Assembly: GCF_028285565.1 (NCBI RefSeq)
Contig: NZ_JANQOY010000040.1
Span: 1 to 38,622 of the forward strand
Reading direction: 5' to 3'
DNA length: 38,622 bases
Source of the DNA: Acaryochloris sp. IP29b_bin.148
GTDB lineage: Bacteria; Cyanobacteriota; Cyanobacteriia; Thermosynechococcales; Thermosynechococcaceae
Numbering within the stretch: position 1 is the stretch's first letter; every line of letters starts with the position of its first letter. The notes under the pieces are model-generated. The model saw nothing but the letters and a program-made list of their open reading frames with translations. It was not told the origin of the DNA and made no database searches. The position numbers and the translations under genes are program-made. Of the stretch, positions 8,829 through 17,253 are shown piece after piece.

Positions 8829-9341
8829 CTAGTACTCCACTAATACATTGATCAGACAGTCAGGCAGTTTTTGCCGCCCTGCTAAACCTGTCAGCTCGAT
8901 AATAAACCCAAAGCCGACGAGCGTGCAGCCGAGAGGTTGCAGGAGTTGGGCCGTGGCCGCCGCCGTGCCGCCCGTTGCTAGTAAGTCATCAACGACCAAC
9001 ACACGGCTGCCTTGCGGACAGGCATCTTGGTGGATCTCTAAGCGATCGGTGCCGTACTCCAGCTCATATTCCTGGGCATGGACAGCTGCGGGGAGTTTGC
9101 CAGGTTTACGCACAGGCACAAAGCCCGCACCCAGTTGATAGGCTAAGGGTGCGCCAAAAATAAAGCCTCTCGACTCGATGCCCACAACATAGTCAATGGC
9201 TTGATCGCTAAAGTTATCCGTCAACTGGTCGATGATGTAGCGGAGGCCATCAGGATTTTGCAATAAGGTCGTAATATCCCGAAACAGGATTCCTGGCTGG
9301 GGAAAATCAGGAATATCGCGAATCAATGCTTTAAGATCCAT
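8829..9341 (-). CDS. apt: adenine phosphoribosyltransferase
   Basis: Apt converts adenine and PRPP to AMP in purine salvage. The 170-aa protein is of standard length and contains the PRPP-binding motif [13 protein letters not shown] at residues 114-126, the N-terminal [28 protein letters not shown], and the VRKPGKLP loop. The ATG lies about 295 nt from the divergent DUF3038 gene. It appears to be the first gene of the minus-strand operon with the permease, the small protein and tyrA. The functional link of purine salvage with a permease is not obvious. Confidence 0.96.
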   Translation of the reverse strand: MDLKALIRDIPDFPQPGILFRDITTLLQNPDGLRYIIDQLTDNFSDQAIDYVVGIESRGFIFGAPLAYQLGAGFVPVRKPGKLPAAVHAQEYELEYGTDRLEIHQDACPQGSRVLVVDDLLATGGTAAATAQLLQPLGCTLVGFGFIIELTGLAGRQKLPDCLINVLVEY

Positions 9342-9635
9342 AGGTTCTGTGGTTTTACTCTAGGTCACTCGTCAACATGGCCTTCTAGTCTGACAAGGAG
9401 AGACAGCGCCAGAAGGTACGTCAGAAATCGTACACTAATGGGGTTGGAAATTTAGATTATGTGGGTTCTTTACTGCATTCAAACAGCCTGCAAGAGGGTT
9501 GGGCGACTGTGAACTTTTAGAGAAACGCATCGTCGAGGGTCTTCTGCGGGCAGCCTAGATCTGGATGCCAATGTTAAGGTTTCCTCAGCCGTTGATCAAA
9601 CTGATGTTCCGTAGTCTTGTTGTGATGGAATCGTA
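9342..9635. other. divergent intergenic region apt / DUF3038
   Basis: This 294-nt stretch separates two divergent operons and must contain both promoters. I see no convincing paired -35/-10 set, no strong hairpin and no coding frame. Confidence 0.5.
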
Positions 9636-10241
9636 ATGCAAGCCGATAGCCCAATTGAACCGTTGACTTCCCCCGTTCTGAAAACGCTGCCCGATCCCAA
9701 AGTCCCGAACCAGGTCTGTCCCCGACGCACCCGGATTCAACTAGATTTCGTGTTGCTAGCCATCGAAGCGTTGGATTTATACGCTTCGGAGTTAATGTTG
9801 CTGAGCTTGGAAGAACTGCAGCTCCAAGATGTGATCGAAAATCGGGTGGACTTTTGGCAATCTCGCAACACCAATCCCCTGCGGCGATCGCATCAGCGAG
9901 ACTCCCTCAGTTTAGATAAGGCGAAAGCCTTGGTGGCTGTAGGGTGTCATATTGCGCGTCGGCAAACAGCCCAAGTTCGTCAGCTCTTGCAGGTACAGCG
10001 GCAGCTCGCTGAGAAACAGTTGACGCCAGATCACAGTGTGCCTTTAGCCAATTATTTAGAACGATTTCGCCGCCATTTTCGCAGTCGGATGAATCCGAAC
10101 CGCACGGCTATTGCGGTTTACAAGGATAATGAGCGGCTGGATGAACTGGCCTTGGGTTTGCTAGAACAGGTGCTGTTTTGTACCGGAACAGCCGGAATGG
10201 AACGATTTTGGTCTAGTCTGTTTGATGGAGAAGTGGCCTAA
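9636..10241 (+). CDS. DUF3038 domain protein
   Basis: A 201-aa, probably cytoplasmic protein recognisable as DUF3038, a family confined mainly to cyanobacteria. The conserved part begins near residue 30 (CPRRTRIQLDFVLLAIEALDL) and runs to the C-terminal LALGLLEQVLFCTGTAGM. It is mostly helical with no membrane segment or catalytic motif. Five bases separate its stop from the DUF4335 gene, and in my knowledge these two families are commonly adjacent, suggesting a shared but unknown role. Confidence 0.85.
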   Translation: MQADSPIEPLTSPVLKTLPDPKVPNQVCPRRTRIQLDFVLLAIEALDLYASELMLLSLEELQLQDVIENRVDFWQSRNTNPLRRSHQRDSLSLDKAKALVAVGCHIARRQTAQVRQLLQVQRQLAEKQLTPDHSVPLANYLERFRRHFRSRMNPNRTAIAVYKDNERLDELALGLLEQVLFCTGTAGMERFWSSLFDGEVA

Positions 10242-10246
10242 TCCCA

Positions 10247-11089
10247 ATGACCATTCAACGTCAATTTATACTGCCCAACTGTACCTTTAGCCTAGAAGGC
10301 ATCAGCAATTCAGTGTCTGATGCGACTCTAGGTGGCTCCTTAGATGTTCTCCTACGCTTGGAGTGCCAATTTGGTGATTTAACGCAACCTCTGACGGGCG
10401 GTCTGGATCTACTCAATAGTCTGATCCAAGCTACGAATCAATGTACTCAGTCCTGGATGAGTGGTGTGCCCCATCGTCGCCTGACAAAGCTGAACCAAGA
10501 CCAATCGGCGGTTCACCTGCTACCCAAGACGGGAGATGGGTTTGAGCTGACCATTCCTCAGGCATTGCTGAATGAACCCCCTAGTGGGGCAGCGGATCCG
10601 ATTCGGGTCAACTTAAACACGATTCAGCTCTTTGACCTGGTGGAAGCCTTAGATCAGCTCTTGGCCGATCAGCAAACGTTGCCCAATCTGTCGTTGGCCG
10701 TCCGGCCTTTGTCTCGGTCAGAAGCGGCATCGGGCCAGGCACTGCAAAAATCAACGCCTGCGATATTGGGAGCGGCAAGCATTGCGATCGCAGCCGCAGG
10801 CTTTTACTTTCTACCTGTGCCGAAGGCTAGTCCACCGCCTAAGGATCAGCCTCAGCCCACGAGCACCGATGCGCCCACGCCCGGTACGTTACCGCCTGGG
10901 GTTTCGATTCCCACCCCTGGTGTGACGACAGAGCCAGCGCCTGGAGAATCCCCCAGCCCATCACCGGCAGACGAGTCTCCCACGCTCGCACCGACAGAGG
11001 AGTCTCCCAGTTCTGTCCCCCCAGAGGAGTCGCCAACACCATCCCCTGCTCCAGAATCCCCTAATCCATCACCAGATGCTTCTCCTTAG
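10247..11089 (+). CDS. DUF4335 domain protein with membrane anchor and Pro-rich tail
   Basis: The 280-aa protein has an N-terminal DUF4335 domain (residues about 1-155, beginning RQFILPNCTFSLEGI), a single hydrophobic helix at about 171-190 (PAILGAASIAIAAAGFYFLP), and a tail of some 90 residues of Pro, Ser, Thr and Glu in loose repeats (ESPSPSP, EESPSS, EESPTPSP). The layout suggests a cytoplasmic domain tethered to the membrane with a cell-wall-spanning tail, a topology that is inferred. It is coupled to the upstream DUF3038 gene and followed within 34 nt by the FAD oxidoreductase, probably one operon. Confidence 0.82.
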   Translation: MTIQRQFILPNCTFSLEGISNSVSDATLGGSLDVLLRLECQFGDLTQPLTGGLDLLNSLIQATNQCTQSWMSGVPHRRLTKLNQDQSAVHLLPKTGDGFELTIPQALLNEPPSGAADPIRVNLNTIQLFDLVEALDQLLADQQTLPNLSLAVRPLSRSEAASGQALQKSTPAILGAASIAIAAAGFYFLPVPKASPPPKDQPQPTSTDAPTPGTLPPGVSIPTPGVTTEPAPGESPSPSPADESPTLAPTEESPSSVPPEESPTPSPAPESPNPSPDASP

Positions 11090-11122
11090 CGCACTTTGCA
11101 CCTAAAAAATCCGTATCACTCG

Positions 11123-13096
11123 ATGAAACGATCTCTCTGGGTAATGGTTACGGCAATATGGGGTATTGGGGGCTTATCTAGCCCCGTTGCCGCTGCGCCG
11201 CGTCCGATTGATCGCACGGTCAATTGCGAGATTTTAGTGGTGGGTGGTGGGCTAGCAGGGGTTGCCGCTAGTTATGAAGCGCTACTAGCCGGTCGTCAGG
11301 TATGTATGACAGAACTGACAGACTGGTGGGGTGGCCAAATCTCCTCCCAGGGCACGTCGGCTTTAGACGAGACGGTAGGACAGCGATCGCGCGGTATTTT
11401 TCCCAGGGGCTATGCCCAGTTTCGTCAGCGATTGATAGAGGTATCAGGACGCGATCGCCCCGGTGATTGTTGGGTCAGCCTAGTCTGCTTTTTACCCCAG
11501 CAGGGACACACCATATTGCTGGATATGCTGAAAGAGGCAGAGTCTAAAGGCAAGGGCAAGCTGCATCTATTCCCAAATACGGTGGTCAAGTCTCTAGAGA
11601 CCGATCCGAACGGTCAGTTACTGACCTCAATCCGAGCCATTCAGCATCAGCCTGCCCCTGGAGCACCGCCGCTCAATACCTATCCCCTCTCTCAAACCCT
11701 GGCCGATAGCTATACAGAACAAGATTCAGACCGCTTCACCAAAACGATTCTCCAATTCCAGCCACCCGTCACAGGACAATGGGTTGTAGTGGAGGCCACA
11801 GAAACGGGAGAACTATTAGCCCTAGCAGACCTTCCCTATCGCCTGGGCATTGACCCCCGCTCCCATCTAGAACCGTCTTCCTCCAGTGAGCAGGCTAACC
11901 CCTACTGCACCCAAGCCAGTACCTATACCTTTGCCATGCAGGCCACTGCAGCGCCGCCCGTTCATCAGCCGCCTGCCTTCTACTCCGAATACGAGCCGTT
12001 CTATAGTTTTGATAAACCTCGCTATGCTCAAACCCCCAACTTAGTGTTTAGCTATCGCCGCATTTTTAGCGTCAAACCCGGCACTGCCGATGAACAGGTG
12101 AATGTGGGCGATATCTCCATGCAGAATTGGGGTGGGGGCAATGATTATGGTCCGGGTACAGCGGCAGACAACCTAATTTTGACCCGCGATCAGCTTCAAG
12201 CAGAAGGGCAGCTCCAACCTGGCGGCTGGCAGGGCGGCTTACGGATTGCCAGTTTGCAGGGGGGCGAAGAGTTGGCCCAGGGTTATTTTTATTGGCTGGT
12301 GGCGGGAACGACAGATTCTAAGCTGGCAGACCAGCCAAAGCAGCCCTGGCCCAATCTTAAATACTTAAAAGGGCTAGACTCACCGATGGGCACTGCGCAC
12401 GGTCTGTCGAAGTTTCCCTATATGCGGGAAAGTCGGCGTTTGGTTGGGCGCTATAGCTATGGTTATCCTCAAGGCTTTGTGATTTCAGAGACAGATGTCT
12501 CTAAGCAAGATTTTCAGTTGCCCTATTACCGCAACACGCTATCGGGAACAGACTACCGAAATTTAATCACTCGGATGGCGGGGTTAAAAACCCTGGATGT
12601 GATTTTGGATCGGGTCCCCCTATCGGAGGTAGAGCTGAGAACTAGAGCCCGCCTCTACCCAGACAGCGTGGGCATTGGCCACTATCCCATTGATTTTCAT
12701 CCCTGTATGCAGCTTAGCCCTCCCCAAGCGCCAGGGAATCAAGAACGGCCAGGGGAACGCCAGGGTGCAACCCAAACTTATCCCTACCAAATTCCCTTGC
12801 GAGCGATGATTCCACCTCGGATTAATAATTTGCTGGTGACGGGCAAGAGTATTGCCACCAGCCATATTAGTGCGGCAACCTATCGGGTACATGGTTTTGA
12901 ATGGTCATCGGGGGCGGCGGCGGGAACGACGGCGGCGTTTGTACTCGAGCAAGAGATATTTCCCCATCAGTTGGTGGAGGGTTTGCCCCGTCGCAGCCCA
13001 CAGTTGGAAAAGCTACAGGCGATGTTAAGCCGGAATCAAAATCCAACGGCCTTTCCGAATATGTCGATTTTCAACCTGAACTGGAAGAATTGGTGA
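11123..13096 (+). CDS. exported FAD-dependent oxidoreductase
   Basis: The product (657 aa) starts with a Sec-type signal peptide (MKRSLWVMVTAIWGIGGLSS, cleavage probably after PVAAA) and continues with the dinucleotide motif VGGGLAGVAAS at residues 40-50, typical of the FAD-dependent oxidoreductase family PF12831. A TTG nine codons upstream could extend the frame, but the ATG at 11123 places the signal peptide correctly. C-terminal FAD-contact regions are visible (NNLLVTGKSIATSHISAAT and VHGFEWSSGAAAGTTAA). The substrate is unknown. Export of a flavoprotein by Sec rather than Tat implies FAD loading outside the cytoplasm; no twin-arginine motif is present. It is convergent with the TpsA gene. 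Confidence 0.85.
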   Translation: MKRSLWVMVTAIWGIGGLSSPVAAAPRPIDRTVNCEILVVGGGLAGVAASYEALLAGRQVCMTELTDWWGGQISSQGTSALDETVGQRSRGIFPRGYAQFRQRLIEVSGRDRPGDCWVSLVCFLPQQGHTILLDMLKEAESKGKGKLHLFPNTVVKSLETDPNGQLLTSIRAIQHQPAPGAPPLNTYPLSQTLADSYTEQDSDRFTKTILQFQPPVTGQWVVVEATETGELLALADLPYRLGIDPRSHLEPSSSSEQANPYCTQASTYTFAMQATAAPPVHQPPAFYSEYEPFYSFDKPRYAQTPNLVFSYRRIFSVKPGTADEQVNVGDISMQNWGGGNDYGPGTAADNLILTRDQLQAEGQLQPGGWQGGLRIASLQGGEELAQGYFYWLVAGTTDSKLADQPKQPWPNLKYLKGLDSPMGTAHGLSKFPYMRESRRLVGRYSYGYPQGFVISETDVSKQDFQLPYYRNTLSGTDYRNLITRMAGLKTLDVILDRVPLSEVELRTRARLYPDSVGIGHYPIDFHPCMQLSPPQAPGNQERPGERQGATQTYPYQIPLRAMIPPRINNLLVTGKSIATSHISAATYRVHGFEWSSGAAAGTTAAFVLEQEIFPHQLVEGLPRRSPQLEKLQAMLSRNQNPTAFPNMSIFNLNWKNW

Positions 13097-13183
13097 GTGC
13101 CTCAATCGCGGTTGCAAGTCTGATTGCCGATATCAGGCGTTTGCACCTGCATCGGTTGAACGGGCGTGAGCGGTCTGATGAGC

Positions 13184-16100
13184 TTAGGGGTCTGAACAGA
13201 TCCGACTCATCACTAACTGCCCATTTTGAAGAGGGTAAGCGCCCTGTGCCTCAATGACGGGATCGCCTATTTGCCACGGTCGTTTGCTCCCTTGGGTAGG
13301 AGCATTTTCACGCTTGGCCGTAGACCTCACAGATCCGGTTGGGAAGTCAGAACTGGCAGCCTCACCAGGCCGTCTCGGTAAGCCCCCGGATCCTGTAATG
13401 ATGAACTTGCCTTGTTGAGTCGTGGCAGGAACCAGACAGCTATTGGCTAACAGTTGTTCGGTATTGACTAAATTCTCGGGTAAGTCCGTAAGGTTATTTT
13501 GAACAAAACTGACATCAGGAATCGCAACGGCACCCGAAGCAATCCCTCCTGTTGCATTGATATCGACGCGATTATTACCGTCTAAGGTATTGGGATCTGC
13601 CTCGGTCAATGCGAAAGATTCACCAAAGAAAATAGGGCTATTGAGGACAATATCTCCCCCTGTGCCGTCACGAGCAAAGGCCAAAATATCGCTATCGTCA
13701 AAGGCAAGAATGGATTGAGCAGAGAGGGTAATATCCCCTCCAGTGCCTGCACCACTCGCAACATTGGTGAGAATATCACTGTCACCCAACAGCCGCAGAT
13801 CAGATGTAGTTAACGTAATAGCCCCGCCTGTCGATTGAGCGGCTGCAGTCGTGATGTCGCTATTGTCTAGGGTAATTGTTTCATTGCGATAGGGATGATT
13901 GGGAAAGATAAGAATATTCCCTGCTCGACCTTTGCCTTGCGAGCTAGCACTAATCAGTGAACGGTTAGTCAGTGAAACGTTATCAGCTTGGATTTGAATA
14001 TTACTGCCATCCCCAGTTGAAGCTGTCGTCGTCCCAGACAGAATCACACTATTATTCAGCAATAAGGTGTCTGTCTCATCAATTTGAATCGGCCCGGCAT
14101 CTCCTTGCCCGACTGTCAAAGTTGTGATGGCAGACTGCTTGTCGAGGGTTATGAGTGGAGCATTGACCTGAATGGGTGCTGCATTGCCTGTACTGGACGT
14201 ACCGCTAGAAATGAGAGCACCATTATTCAGTATTAATTCATTTGTGAGTAAGGAGATCGGTCCTGCAGTTCCTTCGGCTGTTGGGCCAACGGAACTAGAT
14301 ATCACGCTACCTAAGCCGTTCCGATTCATGCCGGATAGAATAATGCCGTCTGTAGTGTCAATGCTAATGCCCCCGGCATCCCCAGCGCCCAAAGTAGTGG
14401 TAAAGATTTGAGTCCCCTCAGTTAAAGATAATGTGCCCGCCTTAATTTCAATACCGGCAGCAGAGCCTTTGGCACCTTGTTCTACTGAGCTGGTAATCGA
14501 GCTTACCCCTCTGGGAGCACTACTATTCTCGCCTATCAGTGTGAGGCCATCTTGGGTCTCAATGCTGACTTTCCCAGCGTTGCCAGTGCCTGCTGTGACG
14601 CTACCAATTCCAGCGCCATCCTCTAACACCAATGATCGGGCGCTAATGGCGATATCTCCCCCTTGGCCAATGGCATTAGGCCCCACTGAGCTAGTAATAA
14701 AATTGGATCGTTGCTGACGACTGATACCGGATAAGGCAACCGAATCATCGACGGCAATAGTGATATTGCTTCCATTCCCATTGCCAAGGGTGCCGGCAAT
14801 AATACCCGCACCATCTTGAAGGATCAGTCTGGCAGACGCAATCTCGATATCTCCAGATGTACCTGTGCCGGTTGACTCAATCTGACTCGAAATCAGACTG
14901 CCATCCCCCTGGCGGCTATTCCCCATTAAAGAGAAAGACTGCCGAGCCTGGATGGTAATGGGGCCACTCTCACCATTCCCCCTGATGTCAGCCAATATCT
15001 GCGCACCATCGTTGAGGAGGAGTGAGTCTGTTTGAATCTGGATACCCCCAGCAGAGCCACTCCCCTGGATAGCAACTTCGCTTTGCAGTGCACTTGGACC
15101 TTCTGCAATATTGGTTCCTGCCAGAGAAATATCATCAGCTTGGATGGAAATACTGCCTGAATTGCCTTGGCCAAAAACAGTGGTTGACAGCCTAGCACCA
15201 TCATCAAGGTCTAAGGTTCCAGCCGATATAGTGATGCCTTGAGTGGATCCAATGGCACCAGAGCTAATTTGATTAAAGATACCGCTGCCAAAGCCTTGAT
15301 CGGTTCCAGATAATGCAATTGTCTGAGCATCAATCCTGATCGCTCCTGCATGGCTGAATTGACTCGTGCTGGAAAAATTGGCATCGGCAAATATAGTAGA
15401 GCCATTTTCCAGAGAGAAGCGCTGGGCTTGAATCGCGATATCGCCACCGGGCGTACTGAGGGTGTTATTCCATGAACTATTGGCGATCTGACTGCCCAAA
15501 ACAGAGATATCCCTCAGACTCTCAAGTCTGATGTCTCCCCCCGATAAACCAAAGGAGAGGATATTGGCGTCGGGGCTGACGGTTATATCACCTGCAGCTA
15601 GAGCGACGATATTGCCCCCATTCCCAAAAAAGGTGTTGCGAGGGATATTTACACTCGGGTCGAACAAATCTTTGGATGAAGCGGTTACTGAACCCGTTAA
15701 ATTCACCGCGCCACGACTATCAATCACCACGGCGCCTCCCCCCAGAAAATCAGCGGTCTCAATAGAATCTACAGTAATGGTTCCGGGTGTGCCTGCTAAA
15801 GCTGGATTTGGACGATATTGGTTGGTGAGAAAGACTTGACCGCCAGTGCTAACCGTTGGGTTAAGGAGAACGGGACCGATGGTGATATCAGCCCCTGTGG
15901 GTTGCCCGGTATTAAAGGGAGAGGTGCCAATTGCGGTTGTCCCGGCCCTAATATCTAAGGTGGGTACTAAACTGCCATCAATTGCGATGTTGGTGGTCTG
16001 GTCAGATAAGGTTACGGTCTCAATAATGGCGTTGGCTGTGCTATCCGGCTGCACAATGGTGACGCCACCCGGAATAGCAACAGACCCTCCGGCAAAGATA

Positions 16101-17119
16101 TGCAGTGAAGCGCCAGTAAAGGCATTCAGTACCACGTCACCAGACGCTCGAATCACCGGATCATAAGGACTGGTTAAATCACCGAGGGTGCTATCCAGCT
16201 GTTCAATGCGAAAGTGGCCACCACTGAAGTAATGGGCATCGCCACCGACCGGATGGGCAGAGCGTAATACCATATCTCCGCCGGAGAATAGACCGCTGTC
16301 GGGATGACGGATGGCAAACAGATCGATGGCTTGATTCCCCTGCAGCTGTAAATGACGACCTGCTGAAAGAATCGCGGGCTGGCTGATTTGGTCTTGAGCC
16401 GTAAGGGTGTGGGCGGCATTCAGGTTTAAATCTCCGCCCGTGAAGATCTGTCCTTCTACGTTGATATCGTTGGCAGTAAAGGTTAAATGGTTGCCCACTC
16501 GTAACGTCCCTTGATGGGTAATAGAGCCTTGATGGATGGCAGCATGATTCAAAAATGAGGCCTTGGGATCAACCGACAGTAACTGACTGTCGCCTGGATG
16601 GGTGGCGCTAAATTCCCCGTCTCCTTTGAAGGGAATGGCATCAGCAGTTGACACATAAAATGACCCTTGAATATCCAAGCTTGCCTGGGGGCCAAACACA
16701 AATCCGTTGGGATTGAGGAGAAATAAATTCGCTTTCCCTAATACGCCCAAGCGACCGAGGATATGAGATGGTGTACGCCCGGTGACCCGTGACAGAATAT
16801 TATCGATACCGCTGGGGTTGGCGAAATAAACACTGCGTCCCCCATCGACATTAAAGGCTTCAAAGCTGTGGAAGAGATTACCGCCTCGGGTTGCCCCACC
16901 TTCAATGCGATCGCGGAGGGCATCAATCGGTTTAACCACAGACTGCGAGCGCCCTAAGGTGTCGTCTGCTTGAATGGGTTGCGCTTGAGCGGGAAGCGGG
17001 TTGAGGGTGCTACTGATACAAATAAGGGTCAGAAAAGAGGGAAGACAAAAAACATCAATGCTTGCTTTTTTTGACTGATACTGAACAAGATCGGCGAAGA
17101 GGCTGCCAACGCTTTTCAT
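13184..17119 (-). CDS. TpsA-type two-partner secretion protein (filamentous haemagglutinin family)
   Basis: This 1311-aa protein has a long signal sequence (hydrophobic core near 26-40, cleavage near PAQAQ at 43-47) and a haemagglutinin activity (TPS) domain at about 48-290. That domain includes the NPSGI (101-105) and LLNPNGFVFG (134-143) motifs that guide export through a TpsB outer-membrane pore. Residues about 400-1180 are imperfect beta-helix repeats (G-N-x-G-x-I-x-I-x-A and DGSxI patterns). The C-terminal region has the cyanobacterial ending NSCLVPATTQQGKF then ITGSGGLPRRPGE. It is a surface or secreted adhesin-like protein. No TpsB partner lies in the window. It is divergent from the CHAT gene, 134 nt apart. 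Confidence 0.92.
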   Translation of the reverse strand: MKSVGSLFADLVQYQSKKASIDVFCLPSFLTLICISSTLNPLPAQAQPIQADDTLGRSQSVVKPIDALRDRIEGGATRGGNLFHSFEAFNVDGGRSVYFANPSGIDNILSRVTGRTPSHILGRLGVLGKANLFLLNPNGFVFGPQASLDIQGSFYVSTADAIPFKGDGEFSATHPGDSQLLSVDPKASFLNHAAIHQGSITHQGTLRVGNHLTFTANDINVEGQIFTGGDLNLNAAHTLTAQDQISQPAILSAGRHLQLQGNQAIDLFAIRHPDSGLFSGGDMVLRSAHPVGGDAHYFSGGHFRIEQLDSTLGDLTSPYDPVIRASGDVVLNAFTGASLHIFAGGSVAIPGGVTIVQPDSTANAIIETVTLSDQTTNIAIDGSLVPTLDIRAGTTAIGTSPFNTGQPTGADITIGPVLLNPTVSTGGQVFLTNQYRPNPALAGTPGTITVDSIETADFLGGGAVVIDSRGAVNLTGSVTASSKDLFDPSVNIPRNTFFGNGGNIVALAAGDITVSPDANILSFGLSGGDIRLESLRDISVLGSQIANSSWNNTLSTPGGDIAIQAQRFSLENGSTIFADANFSSTSQFSHAGAIRIDAQTIALSGTDQGFGSGIFNQISSGAIGSTQGITISAGTLDLDDGARLSTTVFGQGNSGSISIQADDISLAGTNIAEGPSALQSEVAIQGSGSAGGIQIQTDSLLLNDGAQILADIRGNGESGPITIQARQSFSLMGNSRQGDGSLISSQIESTGTGTSGDIEIASARLILQDGAGIIAGTLGNGNGSNITIAVDDSVALSGISRQQRSNFITSSVGPNAIGQGGDIAISARSLVLEDGAGIGSVTAGTGNAGKVSIETQDGLTLIGENSSAPRGVSSITSSVEQGAKGSAAGIEIKAGTLSLTEGTQIFTTTLGAGDAGGISIDTTDGIILSGMNRNGLGSVISSSVGPTAEGTAGPISLLTNELILNNGALISSGTSSTGNAAPIQVNAPLITLDKQSAITTLTVGQGDAGPIQIDETDTLLLNNSVILSGTTTASTGDGSNIQIQADNVSLTNRSLISASSQGKGRAGNILIFPNHPYRNETITLDNSDITTAAAQSTGGAITLTTSDLRLLGDSDILTNVASGAGTGGDITLSAQSILAFDDSDILAFARDGTGGDIVLNSPIFFGESFALTEADPNTLDGNNRVDINATGGIASGAVAIPDVSFVQNNLTDLPENLVNTEQLLANSCLVPATTQQGKFIITGSGGLPRRPGEAASSDFPTGSVRSTAKRENAPTQGSKRPWQIGDPVIEAQGAYPLQNGQLVMSRICSDP

Positions 17120-17253
17120 GTTGATAATTTATTGACTTTAATGATACAAATTCATCTAGAATATGGCTCAATGATAGGGCTGAGAGAGACGCCTGATTTT
17201 AACAATTTATGAATGTCAATTTTTGCTAATTCTGTTTATTGTGAGGCAGTTTT
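17120..17253. promoter_or_regulatory. divergent promoter region tpsA / CHAT gene
   Basis: A 134-nt AT-rich spacer drives both genes. On the plus strand TTGACT (17132-17137) and TAGAAT (17157-17162) resemble -35 and -10 elements, but their 19-nt spacing is long. GAGG seven bases before the GTG at 17254 serves the CHAT gene. Shared control of the two genes is an inference from the short spacer. Confidence 0.35.

Noticed and set aside
14172-16166. Several plus-strand frames opposite the TpsA gene.
   Set aside because: Low-complexity antisense readings of its beta-helix repeats.
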